64,000 nucleotides of DNA, from NCBI GenBank assembly GCA_019744815.1, contig JAIEUA010000007.1:1-64000 (forward strand), read 5' to 3'. The notes beneath the pieces were generated by a model. It worked only from the letters and a program-made list of their open reading frames with translations. It did no database searches and was not told the origin of the DNA. The DNA is from Phycisphaerales bacterium. Lineage in GTDB: Bacteria; Planctomycetota; Phycisphaerae; Phycisphaerales; UBA1924. Shown here one piece after another: positions 26,243-34,541 of the stretch (the first letter of the stretch is position 1; the number at the start of each line of letters is the position of its first letter). Position numbers and translations under genes: made by a program.

Positions 26243-27061
26243 ATGCAGCGCGACTCGCAGCCAAACGAAACTTCGCCCGATCCCCTGCAGCTCACCGCAT
26301 TCGGCCCGCCCGCGACGGGCGACCCGTGGGGCAAGGGGCCTTCCACCGACGATGCGCGGCAGTTCCTCGAGGGCCCGCAGTCTCGCACCGCGGAGTTCCT
26401 TCGTGTCTGCCGCATCACCGCCGAGTTCATCCGCGGCTTTCGGGCGTTGCACTTCGTCGGGCCTTGCGTCACGGTGTTCGGCTCGGCGCGCTTCGACGAG
26501 ACCCACCGCTACTACCGGCTCGCACGCGAGGTGGGTGCCCGCATCGCCGAGCTCGGGCTGACCACCATGACCGGCGGCGGGCCGGGCATCATGGAGGCCG
26601 CCAACCGCGGGGCCAAGGAAGCGGGCGGCAAGAGCATTGGCTGCAACATCGTGCTGCCGCACGAGCAGCGGGCCAACCCGTATGTGGATCGCTTCGTCGA
26701 GTTCCGCTACTTCTTTATCCGCAAGGTGATGCTGGTGAAGTACTCGTACGGCTTTGTGATTCTCCCTGGCGGCTTCGGGACGCTCGACGAGTTGTTCGAG
26801 GTCGCGACGCTGGTGCAGACTCGAAAGGTCGAGAACTTCCCGATCGTGCTGATGGGGCGCGACTTCTGGGAGCCGATGCTGGAGTTCATTCGGCGCCGGC
26901 TTGAGGCCGGTGGCACGATCAGCCCAGGCGACATCGATCTGATCAGCGTCACCGACTCGCCCGAGGAGGCTCGGGACATTCTCCGCCGAGGGATCGAGGC
27001 GAGCGCGATCCGGGCGCGAATGAAGCCCAAGCGTCGGTGGTGGCTGGGCGAGCTGCGGTAG
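26243..27061 (+). CDS. LOG-family (TIGR00730-type) Rossmann-fold protein, putative cytokinin riboside phosphoribohydrolase
   Basis: A 272-residue member of the lysine decarboxylase-like/LOG family, which cleaves nucleoside 5'-monophosphates at the N-glycosidic bond. The two signature motifs are present: TMTGGGPGIMEAANRGAKEA and ILPGGFGTLDELFEV, together with VTVFGSARF. The N-terminal extension of about 50 residues (QLTAFGPPATGDPWG...) is longer than in short LOG proteins and like the type II, larger group. ATG 26243 is the last start before conserved sequence. A GTG at 26216 is possible. It stands alone; no cytokinin-related neighbours are seen, so the substrate is open. Confidence 0.85.
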   Translation: MQRDSQPNETSPDPLQLTAFGPPATGDPWGKGPSTDDARQFLEGPQSRTAEFLRVCRITAEFIRGFRALHFVGPCVTVFGSARFDETHRYYRLAREVGARIAELGLTTMTGGGPGIMEAANRGAKEAGGKSIGCNIVLPHEQRANPYVDRFVEFRYFFIRKVMLVKYSYGFVILPGGFGTLDELFEVATLVQTRKVENFPIVLMGRDFWEPMLEFIRRRLEAGGTISPGDIDLISVTDSPEEARDILRRGIEASAIRARMKPKRRWWLGELR

Positions 27062-27108
27062 AGTTCGAGAATCGGAACATCGCCACGGCGGTCGCGTGCA
27101 ACACCGCA

Positions 27109-27131
27109 ACGGCGAGGACGCCCGGGCTCGC
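27109..27131. repeat. Single REP-like unit (GCGAGCCGGGGCG family), inverted
   Basis: On the minus strand it reads GCGAGCCCGGGCGTCCTCGC, one base different from the unit at 7078 over these 20 nt. It lies in the short gap between convergent LOG and greA genes. Confidence 0.55.
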
Positions 27132-27178
27132 TTGTGCAACGCTGATGGCTTGAGGATTCGGAGACGAGCGCCGCGAAC

Positions 27179-27643
27179 TCAGGCGATCTCGAGAATCTCG
27201 AACCGCTTGGTGCCGCGCGGCGCGCTGACGCGGATCACGTCGCCGACGCGGGCCTTCATCATCGCCTCGCCCATCGGACTGCTGGCGGTCACTTCCACGA
27301 AATCGAACGACCCGGTCATCTCTCCGACGAGCCTGTACGTGTCGACGTCGTCGTCGTCGAGGTCCTTCATCTTCACGGTGCTGCCGATGAAGACGGTGCC
27401 GCCCGCGGCCTTCTGCATCGCCTCGTCGATCACCTTGACCTGGGCGAGGCGCTGCTCGAGGCGGCGGATCTCGGCTTCTTCCATCCCCTGCTGCTCGCGG
27501 GCGGCGTGGTAGTCGCCGTTCTCCTTGAGGTCGCCCAGCTCGCGGGCCTCGGCGATGCGTTTGGAGATGACCGCGCGGTTGGCGATCAGGAACGCCAGGC
27601 GGGTTTCCAGTTGTTCTTTCTCGGTCTTGCTCAGCAGTTCCAT
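27179..27643 (-). CDS. greA: Transcription elongation factor GreA
   Basis: Stimulates transcript cleavage by backtracked RNA polymerase. The 154-residue protein has an N-terminal coiled coil (about 1-75) whose tip carries the catalytic acidic loop GDLKENGDYHAAREQQG, then the FKBP-like C-terminal domain with VDTYRLVGE and SPMGEAMMKARVGDVIRV. The length is typical. It lies at the end of the murC-murB-ddl run, 10 nt after the membrane protein gene, so it is probably cotranscribed with it. Confidence 0.95.
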   Translation of the reverse strand: MELLSKTEKEQLETRLAFLIANRAVISKRIAEARELGDLKENGDYHAAREQQGMEEAEIRRLEQRLAQVKVIDEAMQKAAGGTVFIGSTVKMKDLDDDDVDTYRLVGEMTGSFDFVEVTASSPMGEAMMKARVGDVIRVSAPRGTKRFEILEIA

Positions 27644-27653
27644 CGCTCGATCC

Positions 27654-28688
27654 TCAGCCGCGGGCGTCGCGGTTCTCTTCTGGTGTTTGGCTTGTATCGA
27701 CGGTCAAACCCGCGGCCGGTGCGTGCACCGCGTCGGACACTTCCGGATTCCCTTGATCCCCCGCCGGGTCGAGAGAGTCTAGGCCCCACTCGGCCGTCTT
27801 TGACCGTCGCGGAGCCGGCCGGCCGCCCACCGCCAAAGCGGGCACCCACGCCAACCCGGCCAGCACAAACGTCCACTTGATCGCGGTCCAGTGCTGCGGC
27901 ATAGTCAGCGCCCACGACCCGCTCCACGCGCGGTCTGCGGAGATGTCGCTGATCAAGCCCACACCCGATGCCAGCACGATCGCGGGCGCGGCCTTGGGCT
28001 CGCGCGGGCGGAGCGGATCGATGGCCGAGATTCCCGCCGCGATCCCGCCGACTAAGCCGCCGATGGCCAGCACCAGGCACACGAGCATCCACAAGGAGCG
28101 CCGCGTGTTGGGCGTCCGCAGCGCGATCACGAGGATCGCGCCGGTCAGGAGCGTCCATGCCGTCAGGGCCAGCGACATCGCCGTGAGCGTGTCGAGGCTC
28201 CACCGGGCCAGGAACATCTGGGGCCAGACCACCGCCTGCACCGGGATCAGCACGATCGCCAGGTCCTTCAGCATCGCGAGGATCGAGCCTTCTTCGGGTA
28301 CGTCTTGGCTCAAGCGAATCAGCGGCCAGAAGATCAGCACCCCCACCGCGATGGTCACCACCAGTCCGCGGGAGAGCGGCTGATACGCGTCCAGCGAGAC
28401 GATGCCGCCGGTCAGCACCACGCCCAAGGCCACGAGCGCCGCGAACATCAGAAACATCGACCACAGGAACGCGAAGGTCCGCGGCTCGCCGCGACGATGG
28501 GCCCACGGGTCACGCTCGGCGCCGCCCGCGATCGCCAACTCCGACCGCAGCCACTCGAGCGGGCGCCGGTGCGCACGCGGAGCTGCCGGATTCGAGTCTG
28601 GACGAACTCCGAGCGTGGGCGACGGGGCCGACGCCTCCGCTTCCGGCGGAACTAGTGCCGACTTGTCTGGTTGCTCGAGGGGTTCCAT
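27654..28688 (-). CDS. Hypothetical polytopic membrane protein
   Basis: A 344-residue protein that I do not recognise. After a proline-rich cytoplasmic region of about 70 residues come roughly six hydrophobic segments (about 73-97, 107-125, 140-155, 167-190, 197-220 and 270-285). The C-terminal 60 residues are again charged and low in complexity. No catalytic motif is seen. It occupies the place where ftsA/ftsZ would be expected after ftsQ, but nothing in it resembles a division ATPase or tubulin homologue. Confidence 0.7.
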   Translation of the reverse strand: MEPLEQPDKSALVPPEAEASAPSPTLGVRPDSNPAAPRAHRRPLEWLRSELAIAGGAERDPWAHRRGEPRTFAFLWSMFLMFAALVALGVVLTGGIVSLDAYQPLSRGLVVTIAVGVLIFWPLIRLSQDVPEEGSILAMLKDLAIVLIPVQAVVWPQMFLARWSLDTLTAMSLALTAWTLLTGAILVIALRTPNTRRSLWMLVCLVLAIGGLVGGIAAGISAIDPLRPREPKAAPAIVLASGVGLISDISADRAWSGSWALTMPQHWTAIKWTFVLAGLAWVPALAVGGRPAPRRSKTAEWGLDSLDPAGDQGNPEVSDAVHAPAAGLTVDTSQTPEENRDARG

Positions 28689-28772
28689 GGCGGCGTCTTT
28701 CAGCGTACCGACGTGCGGAAGCCCCGTTCCCGGGCACGCGCTCCGGCCACGCGTGGTACGAACGAACGGGCG

Positions 28773-29909
28773 TCAGCGGTTCGCGGCACGCTCGGCGTTG
28801 GCTTCGCTGGCGGCGTCCTTGGTCGCGGTGCGATCGATCTCGAGGGTCTTGTTGATCGGCCACCACAGCTCGATCTCCGGCTTGCCGCCGTCGACCCGCT
28901 TGGTGTAGCCCACCAGCTCGTTGATCTTGGTGAGCTTGGCGTGGGTGGCGCACTCGCCGGCGAGCGGCTTGCTGGCGCGGCCGCCCCAGACCAGGCGGGT
29001 CTTGTGGATCGTGTCGATCGCCAGCGAGCGGTTGGCGGCGTAGTCCGAGACATCGACGCCGGTGATCTGGGAGCGCCAAGGCTGGGTGACCAGCGTGCGC
29101 AGCAGCTCCACGCCCGCTTCCACATCCTCGCCCGGCCACGCGGCGCGGTAGTCGATCGCGTCGCCGGCGTTCTTGGCGGGGCCGAGCTCGACGCCGCGGA
29201 TGACCAGAAGCCCCGACTTGCCCTCGGGGTAGCTCACGGGCATCGGCCGCGCGTCCCAGCTCACGAGATAGTCTTTCACCTCGGGTGCCGGTCCACCGGG
29301 CGTCTGAGGCGGGGCGTAGCGCACCACGGCGGCCGGGATCCGCCAGTTGCCCTTGATGACGATCTCCGACGCTTCGCCGCGCGAAACGTTCGGCCGCCCG
29401 TCGAACCAGCCCGATTGCTCCATCGCCGCACCGATCGCGTCGAGCGGCTCACGCGAGAGCGGATCGGGGTCCGAGCCCAGCGCCTTGTACGCCAGGGTCA
29501 TCAGTTCTTCTTGGAACTGAGCCGCGAGCCAGGTACGGGGTCTCTCGCGCGGAGCCGAAGACGGCTTGGTCGCGACGTTCTGTGTCGTCGCGCCCTTCTT
29601 GTCGCCGGCCTTGGGCTCGTCGGCACGCTTGAGCTCCGGCCATTCGAAGCGGATTGTCACCGGCCCTTTGGCTACCACCAACTCGGCCTTCTGCCGCACC
29701 GGCGTGCGGAGCAACATGAAACCGATGCCCAAACCCAGCACGATCACGACGCTGAAGAACGTCGTCAGGTGCGAGCGGAACGCGCCCCAATCAAACGAAC
29801 GACGAGCCGGGCTGGCGTCGGGGGCACTGGACGGAGCCGTAGACGGAGCGACCACCGGCGCGCCGGCTGGCTCGGTCGAAGCGGGGAGATTGGTCGATTC
29901 TTCGATCAC
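28773..29909 (-). CDS. FtsQ-like single-pass membrane protein
   Basis: A 378-residue bitopic protein: about 45 residues of Pro/Ala-rich cytoplasmic tail, one helix (about 48-67, FFSVVIVLGLGIGFMLL) and a large extracytoplasmic domain. Within it, PLDAIGAAMEQSGWFDGRPN followed by EIVIKGNWRIPAAVVRY resembles the part of FtsQ where a helix and a strand precede the ErrP-like block. It starts 1 nt after ddl, exactly where ftsQ lies in dcw clusters. Sequence similarity is too weak to be sure, and the domain is longer than in typical FtsQ; the assignment rests largely on topology and position. Confidence 0.55.
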   Translation of the reverse strand: MIEESTNLPASTEPAGAPVVAPSTAPSSAPDASPARRSFDWGAFRSHLTTFFSVVIVLGLGIGFMLLRTPVRQKAELVVAKGPVTIRFEWPELKRADEPKAGDKKGATTQNVATKPSSAPRERPRTWLAAQFQEELMTLAYKALGSDPDPLSREPLDAIGAAMEQSGWFDGRPNVSRGEASEIVIKGNWRIPAAVVRYAPPQTPGGPAPEVKDYLVSWDARPMPVSYPEGKSGLLVIRGVELGPAKNAGDAIDYRAAWPGEDVEAGVELLRTLVTQPWRSQITGVDVSDYAANRSLAIDTIHKTRLVWGGRASKPLAGECATHAKLTKINELVGYTKRVDGGKPEIELWWPINKTLEIDRTATKDAASEANAERAANR

Positions 29910-29910
29910 G

Positions 29911-30852
29911 CTACTTCTTTCCGTCCCGCTGCCCGGCGTCGCGCAGGGCCAGGTGCACCAACTGCGAGCACAGCTTCTCCATCGGCATTCCCGCCTGCTT
30001 CGCCGCCATCGGGAAGAGCGAATGGTCCGTGAACCCCGGCAGGGTGTTCACTTCCAACAGCCACGGCATGCCCTCGCGATCGAGCAGGAAGTCGATCCGC
30101 GACAGGTGCCGGCACCCCATGGCCCGGAAGAGGTCCTCGGCGTGCCGCTGGATTGTTGCCTTCACGCCGGCCGGCAGCGGCGGATCGACCAGGTACTGCG
30201 TGTCGTTGCGCTGGTACTTGGCCTCGTAGTCGTAGAACTCGACCGCGGGCTTGATCTGGATGGGCAGCAAGGCCTTGCCGTCAAGGACGCCGACGGTCAG
30301 CTCGCTGCCGCCCAGGACGCCCTGCTCCACCATGTAGACCCGGCGTGGGTGCTCCTGCATGTCCCGAAGCGCCGCGGCGATCGCGGTCAGCCACTCCGGG
30401 CTCGTGCGGCAGATGTGCACGCCCACGCTCGAACCCTCGTGCACCGGCTTCACCACCACCGGCAACTCGATCGGACACCCGTGGTCGCGCCCGTTGATCA
30501 CGCACGCACGCTTGGTAGGAATGCCCAGCGACGCCGCGAGCAGCTTGGTCGCCATCTTGTCCATCGCGACGCGGGCCGCCTGGCCGCGGCAGCCGACGTA
30601 GGGACGCCGATCCTGATCGAGCAGGTCCTGCAATGGCCCGCCCTCCCCCCATCCGCCGTGGAGCACGGGGAAGACCACATCGCCCGCGAGGGCCCGGAGC
30701 TGCTGGAGCTTGGCGCGATCGATGATCTGGTAATTGACGTCGAACTCGCCGCCGCGTTGGAGGGCCTCGGCGACGAACTTGCTGCTGACGAGGCTCACCT
30801 CGCGCTCGGCGTCCGGTCCGCCGCCCAGCACCAGCACGGTCTTGCGGCTCAT
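29911..30852 (-). CDS. ddl: D-alanine--D-alanine ligase
   Basis: ATP-grasp ligase making D-Ala-D-Ala for peptidoglycan. The 313-residue protein has VLVLGGGPDAEREVSL (N-terminal binding loop with Glu), FPVLHGGWGEGGPLQ, VVKPVHEGSSVGV (ATP-grasp) and SRIDFLLD...PWLLEVNTLPGF (metal ligands Asp, Glu, Asn). ATG 30852 overlaps the murB stop as ATGA, so the genes are translationally coupled. The usual LPGMT is LPGFT here. It is part of the murC-murB-ddl-ftsQ-like run. Confidence 0.94.
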   Translation of the reverse strand: MSRKTVLVLGGGPDAEREVSLVSSKFVAEALQRGGEFDVNYQIIDRAKLQQLRALAGDVVFPVLHGGWGEGGPLQDLLDQDRRPYVGCRGQAARVAMDKMATKLLAASLGIPTKRACVINGRDHGCPIELPVVVKPVHEGSSVGVHICRTSPEWLTAIAAALRDMQEHPRRVYMVEQGVLGGSELTVGVLDGKALLPIQIKPAVEFYDYEAKYQRNDTQYLVDPPLPAGVKATIQRHAEDLFRAMGCRHLSRIDFLLDREGMPWLLEVNTLPGFTDHSLFPMAAKQAGMPMEKLCSQLVHLALRDAGQRDGKK

Positions 30853-31808
30853 CGTCCACCCCCGCTCTTGCCCGTCGTGCTCTTGCCGGTGGCGTTCTTG
30901 CTCCACACGACGACCTCACGCGTGAGCTGCACGCCGAAACGATCCATCACGCGGCGTTCCACCTCGCTCATCAGCCCGATCACGTCGCGGGCCGTCGCGC
31001 CCGGGTGGGTCACAAAGAAGTTCGCGTGCACAGCGCTCACTTCCGCGCCGCCGACGCGCAGGCCCTTCAGCCCGGCGCGATCGATGAGCATGCCCGCGGG
31101 GACGCGCCGCCCGGCGCGGCCGTTGGCGTCGAAGAGCTCGGGCACGTCGTCCTCGAGCGTCGGGTTCTTGTACGTGCAGCCCGCGGACTTCTCGGCCATC
31201 GGCTGGCTGGTCTTCTTGTACGCCATCACCTCTTTTTGCCGCTTGCGCACCGCAGCCGGGTCGTCCGGCAGCAGTTGCAATTCGCATCCGGTGAGGATGT
31301 ACTCGTTGAGTCCCGAGCGTCGGTAGCCGAACGCGATGTCCTTGCGTTCGAGCGTGACTTCCTTGCCGTCGCGCGTGAGCGCGTGGACGCGGAGGACGTA
31401 CTGCTCGATCTCGCCGAACTTGCCGCCGGCGTTCATGACCAGCGCGCCGCCGATGCTGGCGGGGATGCCGCCGAGCGTCTCCAGGCCCGCGAGGCCGAGC
31501 CGCACGGTCTCGTTGATGAGCTTGGGCAGGTTCGCGCCCGCACCGACCCGCACGATGCCCTTGGCGGCGTCGATCGTCCACTCCGCCAGCGAGCCCCGCA
31601 TCGCGATCACGAGTTCATCGACGCCGTCGTCATCGACGAGCAGATTCGCGCCGTCGCCGAGCACCCGAAGCGCTGGATCCACGTCCACCGCACGTCGAAG
31701 CTGTTCTGCCGAATGCACGTTGGCAAACCGCGATGAGCCGCCGCCGATCCCGAACCAGGTCGGGACTTGCGCGAGCGGGGAGATGGCGAGTTCATCGTGC
31801 ACGAGCAT
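30849..31808 (-). CDS. murB: UDP-N-acetylenolpyruvoylglucosamine reductase
   Basis: FAD enzyme completing UDP-MurNAc. The 319-residue protein has the FAD-binding part with LRVLGDGANLLVDDDG and GLETLGGIPASIGGALVMNAGG, then FGYRRSGL (Tyr/Arg of the active site) and AEKSAGCTYKNP, where the proton-donating Ser of the textbook enzyme is a Cys. A C-terminal Glu is in LTREVVVW. There is no type I extra loop. ATG 31808 starts MLVHDELAISP; the frame beyond runs into the palindromic element at 31828 and is not protein-like. Stop overlaps the ddl start by 4 nt. Confidence 0.92.
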   Translation of the reverse strand: MLVHDELAISPLAQVPTWFGIGGGSSRFANVHSAEQLRRAVDVDPALRVLGDGANLLVDDDGVDELVIAMRGSLAEWTIDAAKGIVRVGAGANLPKLINETVRLGLAGLETLGGIPASIGGALVMNAGGKFGEIEQYVLRVHALTRDGKEVTLERKDIAFGYRRSGLNEYILTGCELQLLPDDPAAVRKRQKEVMAYKKTSQPMAEKSAGCTYKNPTLEDDVPELFDANGRAGRRVPAGMLIDRAGLKGLRVGGAEVSAVHANFFVTHPGATARDVIGLMSEVERRVMDRFGVQLTREVVVWSKNATGKSTTGKSGGGR

Positions 31809-31827
31809 GGGGTGTTGAGCCACGGAC

Positions 31828-32018
31828 TTGAACCACGGAATTGAACCACAGAGACACAGAGGCACAGAGAGGATCGATTGGAACAAGAGGAAGAGGCAGA
31901 AGATGTGAGCGTGTGGGGAAGGCTCTCGAATCGAATCGGACTGGGCGTCTTGGTCTTGACCTTCCCAACTCTCTTCTATGTGTCTCTTCTCTGTGTCTCT
32001 GCGCCTCCGTGGTAAATG
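31828..32018. repeat. Palindromic element (CACAGAGR family) between murC and murB
   Basis: Left arm: TTGAACCACAGAGACACAGA (31842-31861) followed by GGCACAGAG, with an 8-nt period; a half copy (TTGAACCACGG) precedes it. The right arm 31968-32018 ends TGTCTCTGCGCCTCCGTGGT. The loop is about 95 nt. The element ends 10 nt from the murC stop codon, begins 20 nt before the murB start and breaks the otherwise tightly packed operon. Confidence 0.75.
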
Positions 32019-32027
32019 CCTTCCCGC

Positions 32028-33548
32028 TTACTTCCCAGCCAGATACCCGCGACCCACCTCGTACACCGGGCCCGCGCCCATCACCACCACCACATCGCCC
32101 GGGCGGCACATGGTCTCGAGTTCTTCGACGATCGCGTCGAAGGGGTAGACGTGCTTGGCCTTGACCTTGCGCTGCCGCAGTCGGTCCACCAGATCGCTCG
32201 CACCGATCTTGGCTTTCTCTTCCTGGCTATCGCGCACAAAGTAGATGTGCGGCACGATCACCACGTCCGCCTCGCTGAAGCTCTGGGCGAACTCCTCGAG
32301 CAAGTGCCGCGTGCGGGAGTGCTGGTGAGGCTGGAAGACACAGATGAGCCGCCCGCCCCGCTGCTCGGGCTTCTCGAAGGCTCGGAGCGCCCGCAGGGTG
32401 ACGTCCACTTCGGTCGGGTGATGGCCGTAGTCGTCGTAGACGCGGACCGTGCCGCCGGACAGCTCTCGCTCGCCGAGCAACTGCATGCGCCGGTCCACAC
32501 CGGTGAACGCCGCGAGCGATTCGGCGACGCGGGCCGGGTCGGCCCCGACCATCACCGCCAGCGCCATCGCCGTCGCGCTGTTGATCGCGTTGTGGGCGCC
32601 GGGCAGACGCATCGTCCACGCCGCGAGCTGCTTGTTCTCGTGCGACAGGGTGACCCGACGCGTCTCCTGGTCGTACGACACGACCCAGTCGGCGCTGGGG
32701 GTGAAGCCGATCGTCTCGATCGCGCAGTCGAGCCCCGCGGTCACCTCGCGGCGGTGGGCGCCCTCGTGGGCGATGAGCAGCTTGCCGCCCGCGCTCGCCG
32801 GGGGCAACAGCCGCGCGAACTCGTGGAAGCTCTCGATCACCGCGTCCATCGAGCCGTAGACGTCGAGGTGATCGGCCTCGACGCTGCTGATGCTCGCGAT
32901 CGTCGGGTGCAGGTTGTGGAACGAGCGGTTGAACTCGCACGACTCGGCGATCAACAGACCCGGGCGGCCCTTCAGTTCGCCGACCGGGATCTGGTCACTG
33001 CCGAGCCGGAAGCCGGAGATCTGCACGCCCTCGGGCCGTGCGGCGGAGTTGAGCGTGCCGGTCGTGAGCTGCGTGCACGTCGCGCCGACGATCACCGTCG
33101 GGTCCAGGCCCGCGTCGGTCAGGGCGCAGCCGAGCATCGCCGTCGTGCTGCTCTTGCCGTGGGTGCCGGCGATCGAGATGCCGGTGCGGCCGAGCATGGC
33201 CAGGCCCAGCGCCTCGGCATAGAACAGAACCTGTACGCCGCGGTTCTCCGCCTCGATCACCTGCGGGTGGTCGGGCTTCACCGCCGCTGACGCGATCACC
33301 AGGTCACACCCCGCCGGCAGGGCCTCGCGGGTCTGCTCAAAGCCGACCGCAACACCTTCCGCGACAAGGGCTTGGGTGACTTCGGTCTCGTGCATGTCCG
33401 AGCCGCTGATGATGGCCCCGCGATGGCGGAGCATGCGGGCCAGGCCGCTCATGCCGCAGCCGCCGATGCCGATCAGATAGAGGTGCTTGCCGGCGACCTC
33501 GAAGGAGCGTCGGTCGGCGGGCTGGTCGTTGGCGGCGACAAACTTCAT
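32028..33548 (-). CDS. murC: UDP-N-acetylmuramate--L-alanine ligase
   Basis: Adds L-Ala to UDP-MurNAc. The 506-residue protein shows the three Mur-ligase domains: N-terminal Rossmann GIGGCGMSGLARML (about 20-33), the central ATPase with P-loop GTHGKSSTTAM (the usual GKT is GKS) and the EADHLDVYG box, and a C-terminal domain with DDYGHHPTEV and FQPHQHSRT. ATG 33548 precedes MKFVAANDQPADRRSFEV directly before conserved sequence. In-frame starts up to 33788 would add an 80-residue low-complexity leader. First gene of the mur run, divergent from the Nudix gene. Confidence 0.94.
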   Translation of the reverse strand: MKFVAANDQPADRRSFEVAGKHLYLIGIGGCGMSGLARMLRHRGAIISGSDMHETEVTQALVAEGVAVGFEQTREALPAGCDLVIASAAVKPDHPQVIEAENRGVQVLFYAEALGLAMLGRTGISIAGTHGKSSTTAMLGCALTDAGLDPTVIVGATCTQLTTGTLNSAARPEGVQISGFRLGSDQIPVGELKGRPGLLIAESCEFNRSFHNLHPTIASISSVEADHLDVYGSMDAVIESFHEFARLLPPASAGGKLLIAHEGAHRREVTAGLDCAIETIGFTPSADWVVSYDQETRRVTLSHENKQLAAWTMRLPGAHNAINSATAMALAVMVGADPARVAESLAAFTGVDRRMQLLGERELSGGTVRVYDDYGHHPTEVDVTLRALRAFEKPEQRGGRLICVFQPHQHSRTRHLLEEFAQSFSEADVVIVPHIYFVRDSQEEKAKIGASDLVDRLRQRKVKAKHVYPFDAIVEELETMCRPGDVVVVMGAGPVYEVGRGYLAGK

Positions 33549-33820
33549 GGTGACACCCGACCGCACGTCGGCCCGCACACCCTTGGGCAAAAAGGGCGAC
33601 GCGAACGGGCTCGCCGTCGGGGTGAGTGTAAGCGACGAAGCAGGCGCGCCGGACGCGCCCGGAAGGGACGAAACAGGCAGGCTCGACATGAGGGCGGTAT
33701 CGGCTGGAGGAAGGCTCGGACGTGAAGTGTGCGGCGGAGTCGGAACAGACTCGGAAGGGGTGAGGTGTGAGGGGTGAGTTCGGTGCATCGGCTCAACCCT
33801 TCCCGCTCCCCCCTTCCCAC

Positions 33821-33826
33821 TACTCT
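33821..33826 (+). promoter_or_regulatory. -10-like hexamer TACTCT, Nudix gene
   Basis: TACTCT ends 6 nt before the ATG at 33833, and only C/T-rich sequence follows it, so a leaderless start is likely. Confidence 0.45.
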
Positions 33827-33832
33827 TCCCCC

Positions 33833-34399
33833 ATGTCCGACCACGCCGTGAACCCGGCCGGTGCCGCCGCCGGTGCCTTGCCCTACAAAATCGCCTGCCT
33901 CTGCGACCTGCGCGACAAGGACGGCCGCGTGCTGCTGCTGAAGCGGCTCAAGGCTCCGAACCTCGGGCTGGTCTCGCCCATCGGCGGCAAGCTCGATGTG
34001 AACCACGGCGAATCCCCGGCCCGCTGCGCCCAGCGCGAGATCGAGGAGGAATCCGGCATCCATGTCCCGATGGAGCGCCTGCACCTCGCCGGCATCATCA
34101 GCGAGCAGGCGTTCGAAGGCCGCGGCCACTGGCTCATGTTCCTCTACCGCGTCCTGGGCCCGGTCTGGACCGAGCCCCGCGACATGCGTGAAGGTCGCCT
34201 CGACTGGTTCCCGCTCGACCAACTCGAATCGCTCCCGCTGCCCGAGAGCGATCGCAAGGTGATCTGGCCGCTGATCCGGAAGCACGAGCCCAAGTCACCC
34301 GGCGGCAAGCCCGGGTTCTTCGCGGTGCACATCTCCTGCACGGGCGAGAAGGGCGAGACGATGCAATGGAGCGTCGAGCAGGAAACGCCGGCCAGCTAA
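33833..34399 (+). CDS. Nudix hydrolase
   Basis: A 188-residue Nudix pyrophosphatase. The Nudix box runs GGKLDVNHGESPARCAQREI then EEESGI; the REIEEESG core with its metal-binding Glu residues is intact, but the segment between the first Gly and Glu is two residues longer than the standard G-x5-E. The start KIACLCDLRDKDGRVLLLKR is a typical first strand. The chain continues past the usual domain with HEPKSPGGKPGFFAVHISC. An 8-oxo-dGTP or other nucleotide diphosphate substrate is possible but not shown. It is divergent from murC and has no operon partner. Confidence 0.85.
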   Translation: MSDHAVNPAGAAAGALPYKIACLCDLRDKDGRVLLLKRLKAPNLGLVSPIGGKLDVNHGESPARCAQREIEEESGIHVPMERLHLAGIISEQAFEGRGHWLMFLYRVLGPVWTEPRDMREGRLDWFPLDQLESLPLPESDRKVIWPLIRKHEPKSPGGKPGFFAVHISCTGEKGETMQWSVEQETPAS

Positions 34400-34421
34400 C
34401 GCAAGATCTCGATCTCAAGTT

Positions 34422-34482
34422 GGAGCCGACCGCGCACGCGGTCGCGTGACGTCATCGCACCACCGCTCGCGCGGTCGGCTGC
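34422..34482. repeat. REP-like twin hairpin (AGCCGACCGCG family)
   Basis: Unit 34422-34445 (GGAGCCGACCGCGCACGCGG...) is inverted at 34459-34482 (CGCTCGCGCGGTCGGCTGC) with about 20 of 24 positions matching. Each unit is self-complementary (CGACCGCG with CGCGGTCG). It lies 22 nt after the Nudix stop. Confidence 0.65.
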
Positions 34483-34530
34483 CTCGGGAGTCCGGATAGA
34501 GCTGAAACCAAGCCATCCCCCTTACGAATC

Positions 34531-34536
34531 TAGAAT
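34531..34536 (+). promoter_or_regulatory. -10-like hexamer TAGAAT, NfeD1 gene
   Basis: TAGAAT ends 5 nt before the ATG at 34542. No Shine-Dalgarno can fit between them. Confidence 0.5.
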
Positions 34537-34541
34537 CAACC

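Noticed and set aside
27679..28688. Assignment of the membrane protein to a division function
   Set aside because: Only its place in the cluster suggests this; no motif supports it, so it is listed as hypothetical.
28773..29909. Confident naming as ftsQ
   Set aside because: Position and topology fit, but the family motifs are too weak to assign the symbol.
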